A stretch of 64,000 bases of DNA, taken from assembly GCF_000300515.1 (NCBI RefSeq), contig NZ_AMSI01000007.1:1-64000 (forward strand). Direction: 5' to 3'. Numbering within the stretch: the first letter of the stretch is position 1; every line of letters begins with the position of its first letter. This DNA is from Nitratireductor indicus C115 (lineage in GTDB: Bacteria; Pseudomonadota; Alphaproteobacteria; Rhizobiales; Rhizobiaceae). The position numbers and the translations under genes are program-made. The notes under the pieces were generated by a model that searched no databases, was not told the origin of the DNA, and was given only the letters and a program-made list of their open reading frames with translations. Shown piece after piece: positions 42,933 to 51,349 of the stretch.

Positions 42933-44045
42933 TCACCGTCGCACCACTTCACCGTCCTCATGCACGATGCGCAGGCGATCGCTGAAATCGAGAATATAGG
43001 AGAACTCGGCCGTCCCGCTTGTCTCCTTCCCGCGCTCGGGGCTTGAGACATAATAATCGTAGGTCCCGATCACGGCGCAAATGGCCTTCTGACACTTTGC
43101 ATGCAGGGACTCCTCGTGGACATTGAATTCGCGTCTGCTCCACCGCGAAAAATACGCTCTCTTGTCCTCAAGAATCTCGTCCTTCGAGACCTTCCGCTTA
43201 AAATACTCCACCTGGTCCGCGTAGAATTCGCGGGTGAACTCCATAGCCTTGTCTGCGGAGGCGCTACCTGCCTGAATGATCAGCACAGCAGCATTCACGG
43301 CCCGCTGCTCATCCGTCACCCGCTGCGGCTGCGCGGCAGCCGGCTGTTGCGGCGCGGGCGGAGCCGCCCGTACCTGACGCTCCGGAGGATTGGTCGGGGA
43401 AGGCGCGGGAGCGGGGGCCGGCACCGGTTCGGCACGCGCAACATAAGCCTGCCCTGTCCGGTTGATCCCGTATTTGGTAATCTCGTGCGGAGAAAAGAAA
43501 TACATATCGTCCGGTGGGGTTCGGAACATGATGCCCAGAACATCGGCAGCAACCCCATATTTGGGAAGGGTCGCAACGATATCGGAAACGCCGAACTGCG
43601 CCTGCGAGCCGTTCATCTCGGGCGCGGAAATCTGATGCACGCCCAGACGCCCTTCGGCGATGCGGTTCTTGCCCGCAAAAAACACGAAGGAGCAAGCGGA
43701 CGCACAGAAACTGTCCTTTGGAATATAGGTGTCGAGCCCTCGCTCATAGATTTCCTCGGCGATCACCAGGCCGATATGGACCAGACCTCCGGGATTGTCC
43801 TTGAGAATAAGGGTCGTAATGGTTGGGTGTTCCCGAAGCGCTTTCTTGAGATTGAGCAGGTCATTGGCGCCGACCTGCCCGCTATAGATCAGCATCTGCG
43901 GTTGTTCGTAAATGAAGAAGAATGGCCCGTACTTGTCGAAGCCGTTGGTATTGGCCCGCCCGTCAAGCGGTGCCGCAAGCAGCGCGAGAAGCAGGAGTCC
44001 CGACGAAAACAGCCGTTTCTTCGCGAACTTAAAAAAACCTGACAA
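42933..44045 (-). CDS. exported ClpP/crotonase-like serine-protease-fold protein (COG3904-like)
   Basis: About 370 residues. After a basic start (KFAKKRLFSSG) comes a signal-peptide-like core (LLLLALLAAPLDGRA). The next 150 residues resemble the periplasmic ClpP-like family: a G-x-V-G/A-x-D stretch (YSGQVGANDLLNL), ILKDNPGGLVHIGLVIAEEI, and CASACSFVFFAG, where the second serine-bearing motif lies. A proline/alanine-rich linker (about 200-245) leads to an unrelated C-terminal domain rich in charged residues. The start is uncertain: no ATG is suitable, and I propose the TTG at 44045 preceded by GGTGG (GTG at 44048 or 44054 are alternatives). Last gene of the envelope cluster. Confidence 0.7.
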   Translation of the reverse strand: MSGFFKFAKKRLFSSGLLLLALLAAPLDGRANTNGFDKYGPFFFIYEQPQMLIYSGQVGANDLLNLKKALREHPTITTLILKDNPGGLVHIGLVIAEEIYERGLDTYIPKDSFCASACSFVFFAGKNRIAEGRLGVHQISAPEMNGSQAQFGVSDIVATLPKYGVAADVLGIMFRTPPDDMYFFSPHEITKYGINRTGQAYVARAEPVPAPAPAPSPTNPPERQVRAAPPAPQQPAAAQPQRVTDEQRAVNAAVLIIQAGSASADKAMEFTREFYADQVEYFKRKVSKDEILEDKRAYFSRWSRREFNVHEESLHAKCQKAICAVIGTYDYYVSSPERGKETSGTAEFSYILDFSDRLRIVHEDGEVVRR

Positions 44046-44224
44046 CACTACCACCCTGGGATTTTCAAAACGATCCTGCTGCGGAATGATCTGCTCCGGC
44101 AGCGTATCCTGAATTCGGCGGCGGCAGAGTATAATCCCGGCATCGCCGCAGCCGGGACGCGGAGCAGACTTCCAGCTTGAGGCAAACATGTTCGGTCGGC
44201 ACCGATCAATTGCGACGGATCGAC

Positions 44225-44251
44225 TAGTACACCAGCACTAGGAATAGTGCT
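44225..44251. promoter_or_regulatory. candidate response-regulator site (44.2 kb) with overlapping 7-bp palindrome
   Basis: On the minus strand 44225-44240 reads TAGTGC-TGGT-GTACTA, a 5-of-6 inverted repeat of the same type found before the response regulator gene. It overlaps a perfect palindrome AGCACTA-GGAA-TAGTGCT (44234-44251). The following minus-strand bases keep the TGT and GA-C positions of the two promoters at 49.7 and 51.2 kb. It would drive the ClpP-like gene. Confidence 0.5.
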
Positions 44252-44301
44252 TTTCCGGGTGCCCTTCAGGGAGCCCCGTATTGCCCCCTCCCCGCGACGC
44301 C

Positions 44302-44982
44302 TTATTCTTCGGGAGAACAGAAATCGGTGACATCCGTGGAAAGCGCCGGCCAATCCTGGACTTCGATACGCTGCTCCTTGCGGCCTGCTTTACGCACGCT
44401 GCGCAATTCGTCGCTTCCCTCAACCGGCACATCGTAGCTCAGCTCCCATTTTCCGGACAAAAGGTTCCAGTCGCACGAACTGCCAGCACCCGATATCCGG
44501 TCCCAGCTATTTCTGGTAAAGCCCGCGACAAGAATGGCCCCGTTGCGCGCCGCCACCGTCAGCGTTTCCTCCCAGGGAGAGCGGCCGATTGCCGTCTGCA
44601 TGGACTGGATCAACAAGCTGCCGTTGGATGCCCGTTCGAGATAGGGAGTTTGCCCTGACATCGGCCCGGAAAAGGCAATGCCGCGTACCGTAAACAGGAT
44701 TTTGCCCGCTCGCTTGTCGGGCACACCCGCCATGATCGCCAGATCCGCCGATGGTTCATCCGGATTCGCCCCCGTCATCAGCACAGCGCGTTCCGCACCA
44801 TTATATTCATCGAGCAGTTCTATCGAGACCGCCGAAAGAATGCGCGGCAGAACGGCTTTTTCTGCAGCTTCCGGCTCCGCCGTCAAACCCGGCTGGACCG
44901 GCCACAACATGGCTGCCAGAAACACGGCATTCATCACAGTGATCCCTTGCACATGGTGCAGTCGCGCAATTGGGTTTGACAT
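44302..44982 (-). CDS. putative exported protein of unknown function
   Basis: A 226-residue protein with a hydrophobic N-terminal segment (ITVMNAVFLAAMLWPVQPGLTA) that looks like a signal peptide cut near residue 35. I recognise no family. Two cysteines (GSSCDWN and TDFCSPEE at the very end) could form a disulfide in the periplasm. The ATG at 44982 has AAGGAG upstream; a GTG at 44994 would overlap that site. It is encoded 250 bp before the ClpP-like gene and 46 bp after the 323-residue protein, in the same direction. Confidence 0.7.
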   Translation of the reverse strand: MSNPIARLHHVQGITVMNAVFLAAMLWPVQPGLTAEPEAAEKAVLPRILSAVSIELLDEYNGAERAVLMTGANPDEPSADLAIMAGVPDKRAGKILFTVRGIAFSGPMSGQTPYLERASNGSLLIQSMQTAIGRSPWEETLTVAARNGAILVAGFTRNSWDRISGAGSSCDWNLLSGKWELSYDVPVEGSDELRSVRKAGRKEQRIEVQDWPALSTDVTDFCSPEE

Positions 44983-45028
44983 ATCGGTTCTCACTCCTTG
45001 AATTGAGAAAGCGCAGGGATCATGCCGT

Positions 45029-46000
45029 TCACGAGAAGATCGCCGTGCCCGCAGAAAGCCTCATGAATTTCTCTTCCACTTCACGCGGCAGGGAAATGTC
45101 CAGATCGCGCCATTGCGCTGCGCTCAGCGGCAGAAAGGCGACGGTGTCGCTATGCCCGCTTTCCCGGCACATGCGGATTTCATACCCGGGCGCCAGGACG
45201 GCATTGAGCGTTACGAGCGTCGTGTCGCGATCCGCATCCGCCCCCTTGTAGGGAACGCGCGTCCGCACACCGCAATGTACAATGAAGAGATCGGCCGAGG
45301 CTTCGTTCGGAACGAAATCGGCGCTGAGGTCGCCAGTGCGGATGAGCCGTTCGCACATATGCACGATGTCATCATCGGATTCCCGCCAATCCACCCACAT
45401 CACAACATCGTCGTGATGGTCACCCAGAACATCGAAGAGAAATCCCTGATCCCCCTCACGCAAATAATGGCGGATCAACTCCATCTTGTCGGAGCGGTCG
45501 ATCTCCAGCGCCGGTTTAGGCGGTATCGGCTCAAGGGAGTCCGGAAGACCGAGATGCTCATACCACAACAGAAACATGCGCTCGATCTGTGCAATCTGTT
45601 CCGGATGGCGCGTAACGGGACAAAGCCGGTATGCGGCTTCACCTTGCGTACCGAACCGATATTCCAACGCCCCGTCGACAAGTCCGAGAAACGCGAAAAC
45701 CGGATGGGCCGACCACTGGAGATGAGCAGGCACATCGACGATTTCATCGCGCCGATAAGCACCGTGCGCCCTGTTGAAGTCGATCTGTCGAGGTCGCGGC
45801 GAAAAGGTTATTCTTTCTGCCGGGCCAGGCGCCCCGCCCAATCTCGAAGCGCCCCGCCCGACGGTGTTGAAAAGGATCGCATAGTCGAAGACCTGCTGCA
45901 GCGTCTGCGGCGTCAGCCGCACATTGAAGCCGTCCTGCAGCGCCGCATCACCGGCACGGCGCCCCAGGAAAGCAAACAGCCGTTCAACGGGCGTCGGCAT
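45029..46000 (-). CDS. protein of unknown function in the envelope cluster
   Basis: A 323-residue protein without signal peptide or clear membrane segment, so probably cytoplasmic. It is rich in acidic and aromatic residues (for example GDHHDDVVMWVDWRESDDD). No family recognised. Its start overlaps the end of the Sel1-repeat gene by 17 bp, which argues for co-translation and for a functional link to that protein. Confidence 0.75.
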   Translation of the reverse strand: MPTPVERLFAFLGRRAGDAALQDGFNVRLTPQTLQQVFDYAILFNTVGRGASRLGGAPGPAERITFSPRPRQIDFNRAHGAYRRDEIVDVPAHLQWSAHPVFAFLGLVDGALEYRFGTQGEAAYRLCPVTRHPEQIAQIERMFLLWYEHLGLPDSLEPIPPKPALEIDRSDKMELIRHYLREGDQGFLFDVLGDHHDDVVMWVDWRESDDDIVHMCERLIRTGDLSADFVPNEASADLFIVHCGVRTRVPYKGADADRDTTLVTLNAVLAPGYEIRMCRESGHSDTVAFLPLSAAQWRDLDISLPREVEEKFMRLSAGTAIFS

Positions 46001-47786
46001 TCTTTTGCTTCATCTCCGCGAGCTCGCGCAGCATCTTGTCCGCCGAAGTGTGACCAAGCGCATGCGCTTTGCGCAGCCATTCTTCCGCTTTGCCTAGATC
46101 CTCTTCGACGCCGATACCGTTGGCATAAAGAATGCCGAGATTGAGCGCCCCCTGCTTATCGTCCTGCGCAGCCGCCTTGCTCTGCCACTCGAACGCCTGT
46201 TTCTCGTCCTTCGGCACCCCATCGCCATGCTGATACATCACTCCGATGTGAACCTGCGCCGCGGACAGCCCTCGCTCCGCCGCCATAAGTATCCATTTGG
46301 CGGCCCGGACCGGATCTTTCTGCCCCGCACTGCCATATGCGAACAACTCACCGATCTTGTATTGCGCGTTGGCTTGCCCCTGCTCCGCAGCCTTGTGGAA
46401 CCACTCAATCGCCTTGACCTGATCCTGAACCCCGGCCGTCTTGCCATAAAGTATGGTGCCGAGGGCGAACTGGGCGTCGGCGTCGCCTGCCATTGCCGGC
46501 TCGAGAAGCAATGCGGCAATGCCCGCATCGCCATTCTTCCCGGCAATGATCAACAATTCGCGGGCGCGCTTCTCATCGCGTTTCACACCACGGCCTTCTC
46601 GATACATCATGGCAAGCTTGAAAGCCGCATACGGGTCCCAGCTCTCTGCTGCCTTGGCATACCATTCGGCGGCCAAAGCATCGTTCGAGGCAACGCCCAA
46701 CCCCTGCTCATAAACTGCACCGAGATTATAGGCGGCTCGCACGCTTCCCGCCTCAGCAGCCATCGTGTACCACTTGACGGCCTGCTCCGCGTCGCGGGCA
46801 ACCCCGCGCCCCTCCTGATACATCGAGCCGAGAGCCGCCCCTGCCCCACGGAGAAGCATCAGTGAGTCCGGATCATTTGTATCCTTCGGCGTATTTTCAA
46901 CCAGCGCCATGTACCAGAGCGCTGCCTGTTCGAAATCCTGCTTCACGATCTCGCCGCGATAAAAATAATCGCCGAGATAGGCCTGCGCTGTAGGATTGCC
47001 CTCTTCAGCTTCCTTGAGAATCGGATCGCCTTCGAACGGTCGAGAGGCGTTCTCTGAAGTTCCAGGCTCGACAAAACGTCGACGATAGGCAGAAGCAAGC
47101 ACCGGCAGAACGTCCCGCTGTTTCAGGATCGCTTCCGGCACCTTCTTCATCGCAGACAGGCTGTTCTTTGTGCCGCAGGGCATCGGGCCCCACTTCTCAA
47201 GAAGTTTCTGCGCCCGCGCATCGATTTCCGACCGAACTTCCGCTTCGAGAAAGTCAGGAAGCTGCATCGTGTCTTCATCGATCCGCAGCGTTCCGCCATG
47301 GCATGCATCGGCATAATCCTTGTGGCTCGCAAAGCGCGCCAGCAGCAAACCATAATCCTCGATCAACCTTTCACGGACTTTCGCTTCATCGTTCTGATGA
47401 GCGAAAAGCCGCATATTGTGCTGCAAGACGAGGTCGGGACCATTGTATTCGGGTTCCTCAGGCATCGGGTAGCCGACTACCTGGCGCACATGATCGCGCG
47501 TCACGAGTTCAACAGACCACGCGATCTGAAAAACCGATACGGCCAGTGCGATGCCCGCCAACAGCAAGCGGACCAGGAGCCCACCTTCTCGCAGAGCACG
47601 AAACGCGATCACCGCGCCCGCAATTCCCAGTACAAGACCGGCAATATTGAAATTGGACTGGCGGACAAGCTCACCATCCACGGTCAAGCTGTTACCGGTT
47701 CCGAAAAATATCCAGAATGGCGCCACACCCAAAACGAGGGCAAGCAACGGCGCCCGCAATGCAGGCCAGTAATCGGCAGGCTTCAT
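45984..47786 (-). CDS. membrane protein with about eight Sel1-like repeats
   Basis: A 600-residue protein. Three hydrophobic segments lie in the first 95 residues (for example LLALVLGVAPFWIFFG and LVRLLLAGIALAVSVFQIAW). Residues from about 265 to 590 form about eight Sel1-like repeats of 35-37 residues with the typical A-x-x-x-L-G-x-x-Y-x-x-G-x-G-V pattern (ALGSMYQEGRGVARD, NLGAVYEQGLGVASND, HIGVMYQHGDGVPKD, NLGILYANGIGVEED). Sel1 solenoids bind other proteins and often act in envelope stress, secretion or signalling. It lies 35 bp after the 402-residue exported protein gene. Confidence 0.88.
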   Translation of the reverse strand: MKPADYWPALRAPLLALVLGVAPFWIFFGTGNSLTVDGELVRQSNFNIAGLVLGIAGAVIAFRALREGGLLVRLLLAGIALAVSVFQIAWSVELVTRDHVRQVVGYPMPEEPEYNGPDLVLQHNMRLFAHQNDEAKVRERLIEDYGLLLARFASHKDYADACHGGTLRIDEDTMQLPDFLEAEVRSEIDARAQKLLEKWGPMPCGTKNSLSAMKKVPEAILKQRDVLPVLASAYRRRFVEPGTSENASRPFEGDPILKEAEEGNPTAQAYLGDYFYRGEIVKQDFEQAALWYMALVENTPKDTNDPDSLMLLRGAGAALGSMYQEGRGVARDAEQAVKWYTMAAEAGSVRAAYNLGAVYEQGLGVASNDALAAEWYAKAAESWDPYAAFKLAMMYREGRGVKRDEKRARELLIIAGKNGDAGIAALLLEPAMAGDADAQFALGTILYGKTAGVQDQVKAIEWFHKAAEQGQANAQYKIGELFAYGSAGQKDPVRAAKWILMAAERGLSAAQVHIGVMYQHGDGVPKDEKQAFEWQSKAAAQDDKQGALNLGILYANGIGVEEDLGKAEEWLRKAHALGHTSADKMLRELAEMKQKNADAR

Positions 47787-47821
47787 GGGAACTCCAGGTT
47801 CTTTTCAGGTCGCGTTGCAGC

Positions 47822-49030
47822 TTAGAACTGTATCGCCCGGACATTGGCCGGCGGTTCGCTCAGCCACCATTCCGGCGCGGAAGATTGGCGGATCGGGCAG
47901 CGCAGCAGCGAACTGTCCTGCAGCGAAATCTCGCGGGCGCTGGACACATTCAGCACGACGATATCGGCCTTGCCGGCAGCCCCGCCGCGCAGCGCTGCAT
48001 CTTCGTCCGGCGAACTGCCGCACCGGATCTGCAACGTGGTTTGAAACCCCTCAGGGTTGGGTGCATCTCCCGCAGCATCGATGACAGCGCAATAACGTTC
48101 GCCCAGCTGGACGGCCGGACGCGCCTTTCTCGACAGGTGAATGGATACCTGTTCATGCGCTGCGCCATTCGCTGCATCACAGCCGATTTTCCCGTTGGCA
48201 TAGATACCGTCGGCAAAGCTGCCGGCCTGTTCGAGATAAGAGCCGACAGGCGCTGCCTGCTCTATCGCCTGGTTGACCGAAAGCACCTCGCGGATCAGCT
48301 TTTGTCCGTCATCGCCATCGACCGAGACCAACGCCTCCACGAGGCAGATCTTCCCTTCCCCGCAGGTGTGCGTAACCAGCCTCTGAGCATCGCTGTCTGC
48401 AGGAATAAAGCAGGCTCCATCTCCAGTTATCGCTGAACCGGCCATACCAGAACCCGTGTTCAGGACCCCGAAGCACCATTCATATTGCGGCTCTCCGCGC
48501 AGCGTCGCCAGCGCAGGCAAAACCCGGTATTGCACCTCATCCTGAATATCTTCGTTTCCGGGGCAAGTGGACCTGCGGGTGAGGAAAATGTCCCCATCGG
48601 CATACCAGAAGGAACGGACGGACGATTGCGCATTGCCCCCCGTTTTCGCGCCGCCCTCGCCGAAACCCGAGAAACATGCGACCGCATCGCTTCCATCCCT
48701 TGAAACGAGCAGCCCCCAGCTCACGTCGCCCCCGCTCGCCGCTTCGAACGCGCGCATATAGAGGTAATCTCCGACCGCAATCACCGGAATGGATATGGCA
48801 TTGCCGCTACCCGTATCGGCCAGAAGCCTCTGCCTCAGATCGGGGTCGATAAGAGCACCGGCAACAGCGGATTTGACAGCCGGGTTATCGAGAAACGACA
48901 CACCTTCGACCTGATCCCAGGGATATCTGCCCGCATAGGCCTGAAGGTCTACGGTGTTTTGGGCGCTGCCGGGGCCGGCACCAACCATGAGGACGACCAA
49001 TGCGGTCGCTAGGGTCAACTGTCGTTTCAT
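47822..49030 (-). CDS. exported protein of unknown function
   Basis: A 402-residue protein with a standard signal peptide (KRQLTLATALVVLMVGAGPGSAQ, cut after residue 23) and about ten cysteines in the mature part, consistent with a disulfide-rich periplasmic protein. No family recognised. It follows the 170-residue-class membrane protein gene by 63 bp and precedes the Sel1-repeat gene by 35 bp, so it is in the middle of the cluster. The name of a substrate or partner cannot be read from sequence. Confidence 0.78.
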   Translation of the reverse strand: MKRQLTLATALVVLMVGAGPGSAQNTVDLQAYAGRYPWDQVEGVSFLDNPAVKSAVAGALIDPDLRQRLLADTGSGNAISIPVIAVGDYLYMRAFEAASGGDVSWGLLVSRDGSDAVACFSGFGEGGAKTGGNAQSSVRSFWYADGDIFLTRRSTCPGNEDIQDEVQYRVLPALATLRGEPQYEWCFGVLNTGSGMAGSAITGDGACFIPADSDAQRLVTHTCGEGKICLVEALVSVDGDDGQKLIREVLSVNQAIEQAAPVGSYLEQAGSFADGIYANGKIGCDAANGAAHEQVSIHLSRKARPAVQLGERYCAVIDAAGDAPNPEGFQTTLQIRCGSSPDEDAALRGGAAGKADIVVLNVSSAREISLQDSSLLRCPIRQSSAPEWWLSEPPANVRAIQF

Positions 49031-49093
49031 CGAAGTTTTCCTAATCGAATTCGAGATCTGGGTGTTCCCGAAGCGGCCACCATCAGGCAGAGC

Positions 49094-49570
49094 TCACGGT
49101 TGGGCCTTGCGCCCGCTGCGCAGGAAGAGAATGCCGACGACATAGAGAATCAGGCCGCTCCCGACAAAGGGCATTGCCATGGCGATCACCCAGAACCAGA
49201 AAGCCGTCGCCGCATCATTTTTGGCGCGCGTATCCGCCTCCACAAGATCCTGCAGCGAAAGACCTGAGAAGAGGGCTGTGGAGAGCACGTTGAGCAGCAG
49301 TATCGTACCGAGAACGATGCATCCCCACCCAATCAAGCGCTTGATGTTTTCGATCCGTGCTAGAAATACGGCGATGACGATGGCCAGCAGGAGCTGCACG
49401 ATGACGGCCAGAACCAACATGCCCTGATACCCACCCGGCATGTCCGCAGTCCACTGGGGATCCTCACCCATAAGCGGCAGTACAAAGGGGCCGACAATTC
49501 CAAAGCCCAGACGTCCGGACAGGATGCCGAAGACAACGCTGATCGGCCATCTGATCCACACAGAATTCAT
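49094..49570 (-). CDS. small membrane protein of unknown function
   Basis: A 158-residue protein with about four hydrophobic segments (one around ISVVFGILSGRLGFGIVGPF, one LVLAVIVQLLLAIVIAVFLA, one GWGCIVLGTILLLNVLS and one FVGSGLILYVVGILFL). No family recognised. I prefer the ATG at 49570, preceded by AGGGACGG, over one at 49606 without ribosome site; this also puts the regulatory repeat at 49684-49699 at the same distance as in the homologous promoter at 51.2 kb. Confidence 0.72.
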   Translation of the reverse strand: MNSVWIRWPISVVFGILSGRLGFGIVGPFVLPLMGEDPQWTADMPGGYQGMLVLAVIVQLLLAIVIAVFLARIENIKRLIGWGCIVLGTILLLNVLSTALFSGLSLQDLVEADTRAKNDAATAFWFWVIAMAMPFVGSGLILYVVGILFLRSGRKAQP

Positions 49571-49683
49571 ACACACCGTCCCTGCCAGCCGAGTAAAACG
49601 TTCCATGAAACAGCGGACGGCCGAGGCTGCTGCTTCCGAACATAAGCGCTGCAGATAGTATTTGCGGGGACCCGCCGCTCCAA

Positions 49684-49699
49684 TACGACAGATGCACTA
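49684..49699 (-). promoter_or_regulatory. candidate response-regulator site (49.7 kb)
   Basis: On the minus strand this reads TAGTGC-ATCT-GTCGTA. The 15 bases at 49687-49701 match 51212-51226 at 13 positions, and similarity continues for about 40 bp on the minus-strand downstream side, ending in a TACTAT -10-like box near 49659. The site is about 115 bp before the start at 49570. Confidence 0.6.
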
Positions 49700-49771
49700 G
49701 GCGACACCCGTTATCCTCAAGAAAAAGGGACAAAAAGCCGTGGCAGGCGCACCCTGAGAAACGCCGAGAAC

Positions 49772-50734
49772 TTACTGAACGACGAGTTCAACCCGGCGAT
49801 TGCGCCCACGACCAGCCTCGTCCTCATTGCTTGAGACCGGGGCAAGAGACGCCACGCCCCGTGGCGACAAACGCGCCTGATCGATACCGTAGGCTGTGGC
49901 GAGCCGTTCCGCGACGGCTGCAGCCCTTGCTTCCGAAAGAGCCATATTGGCAGCCAGCGCTCCGACATTGTCGGTGTGCCCGACGACATAAACCTTCAAC
50001 GCCGGTTCGGCCTGGAGCAGTTGCGCCATCTGGCCGAGCGCGTCGTCGGACTCCGGACGAAGCTCAGCTTTTCCGGTATCGAAATAGACGCCTGAAACCG
50101 TCACATGCCCCTGCCGATCGAGGGATTGCTTGAGTTCGCCGGCCTTCAGCACCTTCACCTGATCCGTGGCAAGTGCCGCCGTCTCCACCACCTGCTGATA
50201 GAGCACAGTCCGTTTCGTTGACGTGTCTTCAACCGCATGGAGGAAAATGTGCACCGAGCCATTGGGATCCTCGCGTTGCGCCAGCAGCGCACGCTCAGCG
50301 GTCTCGCCGAAAAAAGCGTCGCCAAAGGCGGTCGGACGCACGCGGCCTGCATTGGCGATAAACGCCATCATGTCAATGCCGCACTCCTCATGACTTTCAC
50401 AGGCAAAAACGGTCTCGAAACCGGCTTGTGTAAGGGCCGCCTCATAATTGCGCATCACCTCCAGAACCGAATGATCCCCCGGAATGCGATAGCCGATGCG
50501 CGTCACCTTGCCCTCGAGCTCGAGGAGGTTTTCAGGCGCATCTCCATTGTCGATCCGGCCGGCAGGCAGAATTGCCTCATCGAAATCCTTCACCTGATAG
50601 GCTCTGATCGTCGCCGATGGAAAACGGCCGAAAAGCGGATGATCGGAAGAGCCCTCCACATCTTCCGCAAAAGCCGTGCCGCTCGCCAACATGCTGCACG
50701 CAAGTGCAATGCGAATAAGCTGTTTCCAATTCAT
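49772..50734 (-). CDS. exported OmpA-family protein with N-terminal DUF4892-like domain
   Basis: A 320-residue protein with a signal peptide (LIRIALACSMLASGTAFA, cut near residue 23). The N-terminal 200 residues (DHPLFGRFPSATIRAYQ..., then a cysteine pair in FACESHEEC) look like the DUF4892 domain often found before OmpA domains. The C-terminal OmpA domain (about 215-320) has GVYFDTGKAELRP, VVGHTDNVG with the peptidoglycan-binding aspartate, LSEARAAAVAE and GRNRRVELV with the binding arginine. It should anchor to peptidoglycan in the periplasm. Second gene of the cluster counted from the response-regulator side, 64 bp after the small membrane protein gene. Confidence 0.88.
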   Translation of the reverse strand: MNWKQLIRIALACSMLASGTAFAEDVEGSSDHPLFGRFPSATIRAYQVKDFDEAILPAGRIDNGDAPENLLELEGKVTRIGYRIPGDHSVLEVMRNYEAALTQAGFETVFACESHEECGIDMMAFIANAGRVRPTAFGDAFFGETAERALLAQREDPNGSVHIFLHAVEDTSTKRTVLYQQVVETAALATDQVKVLKAGELKQSLDRQGHVTVSGVYFDTGKAELRPESDDALGQMAQLLQAEPALKVYVVGHTDNVGALAANMALSEARAAAVAERLATAYGIDQARLSPRGVASLAPVSSNEDEAGRGRNRRVELVVQ

Positions 50735-50798
50735 GCTGCTTTCCTCGTCACGTCTCGCAGTTCCGCCCGGTCGGTGAAGACCAGGCCATTCCGGCTCT

Positions 50799-51092
50799 TC
50801 ACGCCTGCCGTCTCAGGGTTCTGCGCCGCAGACCGTGCCCGCCAAGCGCGCCGACCGCGAGCAGGCTGAACACAGGCAGGGCGAGGTACATCAGATAGAC
50901 GACCACGGTGAACATCGGGCCGTCCCGCGCATCCACATTTTCGAAATACATCCAGACAGCACCGAGAAGCAGAATGCCTGTCAGCACCGCAACGCATTTG
51001 ATGGCTCTGCGCGCAGGCATGAGCCTGCCGATCATGAGGCCCGCCACCACGGGAATGCCGATAAAAAGGACGCCGGTTACCCACCAGATCAT
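50799..51092 (-). CDS. small membrane protein of unknown function, first gene of the envelope cluster
   Basis: A 97-residue protein with three hydrophobic segments (VTGVLFIGIPVVAGLMIG, AVLTGILLLGAVWMYF and VVYLMYLALPVFSLLAVGAL) and a basic C-terminal tail (RRRTLRRQA). No family recognised. AAGGAAAATC precedes the ATG. It is divergent from the response regulator gene, with two copies of the regulatory repeat between them. Confidence 0.72.
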   Translation of the reverse strand: MIWWVTGVLFIGIPVVAGLMIGRLMPARRAIKCVAVLTGILLLGAVWMYFENVDARDGPMFTVVVYLMYLALPVFSLLAVGALGGHGLRRRTLRRQA

Positions 51093-51208
51093 CGCGATTT
51101 TCCTTATCCGGCATTCATCGGGCTTTCCCCTGAGCGATAAACATCGCGCAAGGTTACGGGCGTGTAGTTGTAGAAAAGGCTTATCGTTGAAGCGATACGG
51201 CGGTCCAG

Positions 51209-51224
51209 TCGGACAAATGCACTA
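51209..51224 (-). promoter_or_regulatory. candidate response-regulator site (51.2 kb, cluster side)
   Basis: On the minus strand this reads TAGTGC-ATTT-GTCCGA, about 117 bp before the start of the first cluster gene (51092). It is the close relative of the site at 49684-49699; both are followed on the minus strand by a TGGA-CG-CG-TC core that could contain the -35 region, with a -10-like box (GATAAG) 17 bp later. Confidence 0.6.
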
Positions 51225-51261
51225 AGGTTGAGCCCGATTTCTCGAAAAATACACTCTTCAC

Positions 51262-51277
51262 TAGTGCATTCGCACTA
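51262..51277. promoter_or_regulatory. candidate response-regulator site (51.3 kb, regulator side), perfect palindrome
   Basis: TAGTGC-ATTC-GCACTA is a perfect 6-4-6 inverted repeat 22-37 bp before the upstream ATG at 51299, or 73-88 bp before the likely TTG start at 51350. Position suggests autoregulation of the response regulator. Confidence 0.6.
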
Positions 51278-51349
51278 TATGGCTCCCTATAGCTTGCGAT
51301 GCTATGGAACGACCATCATCCTGATAGTACTCACAATAGGTGCCTCGAA

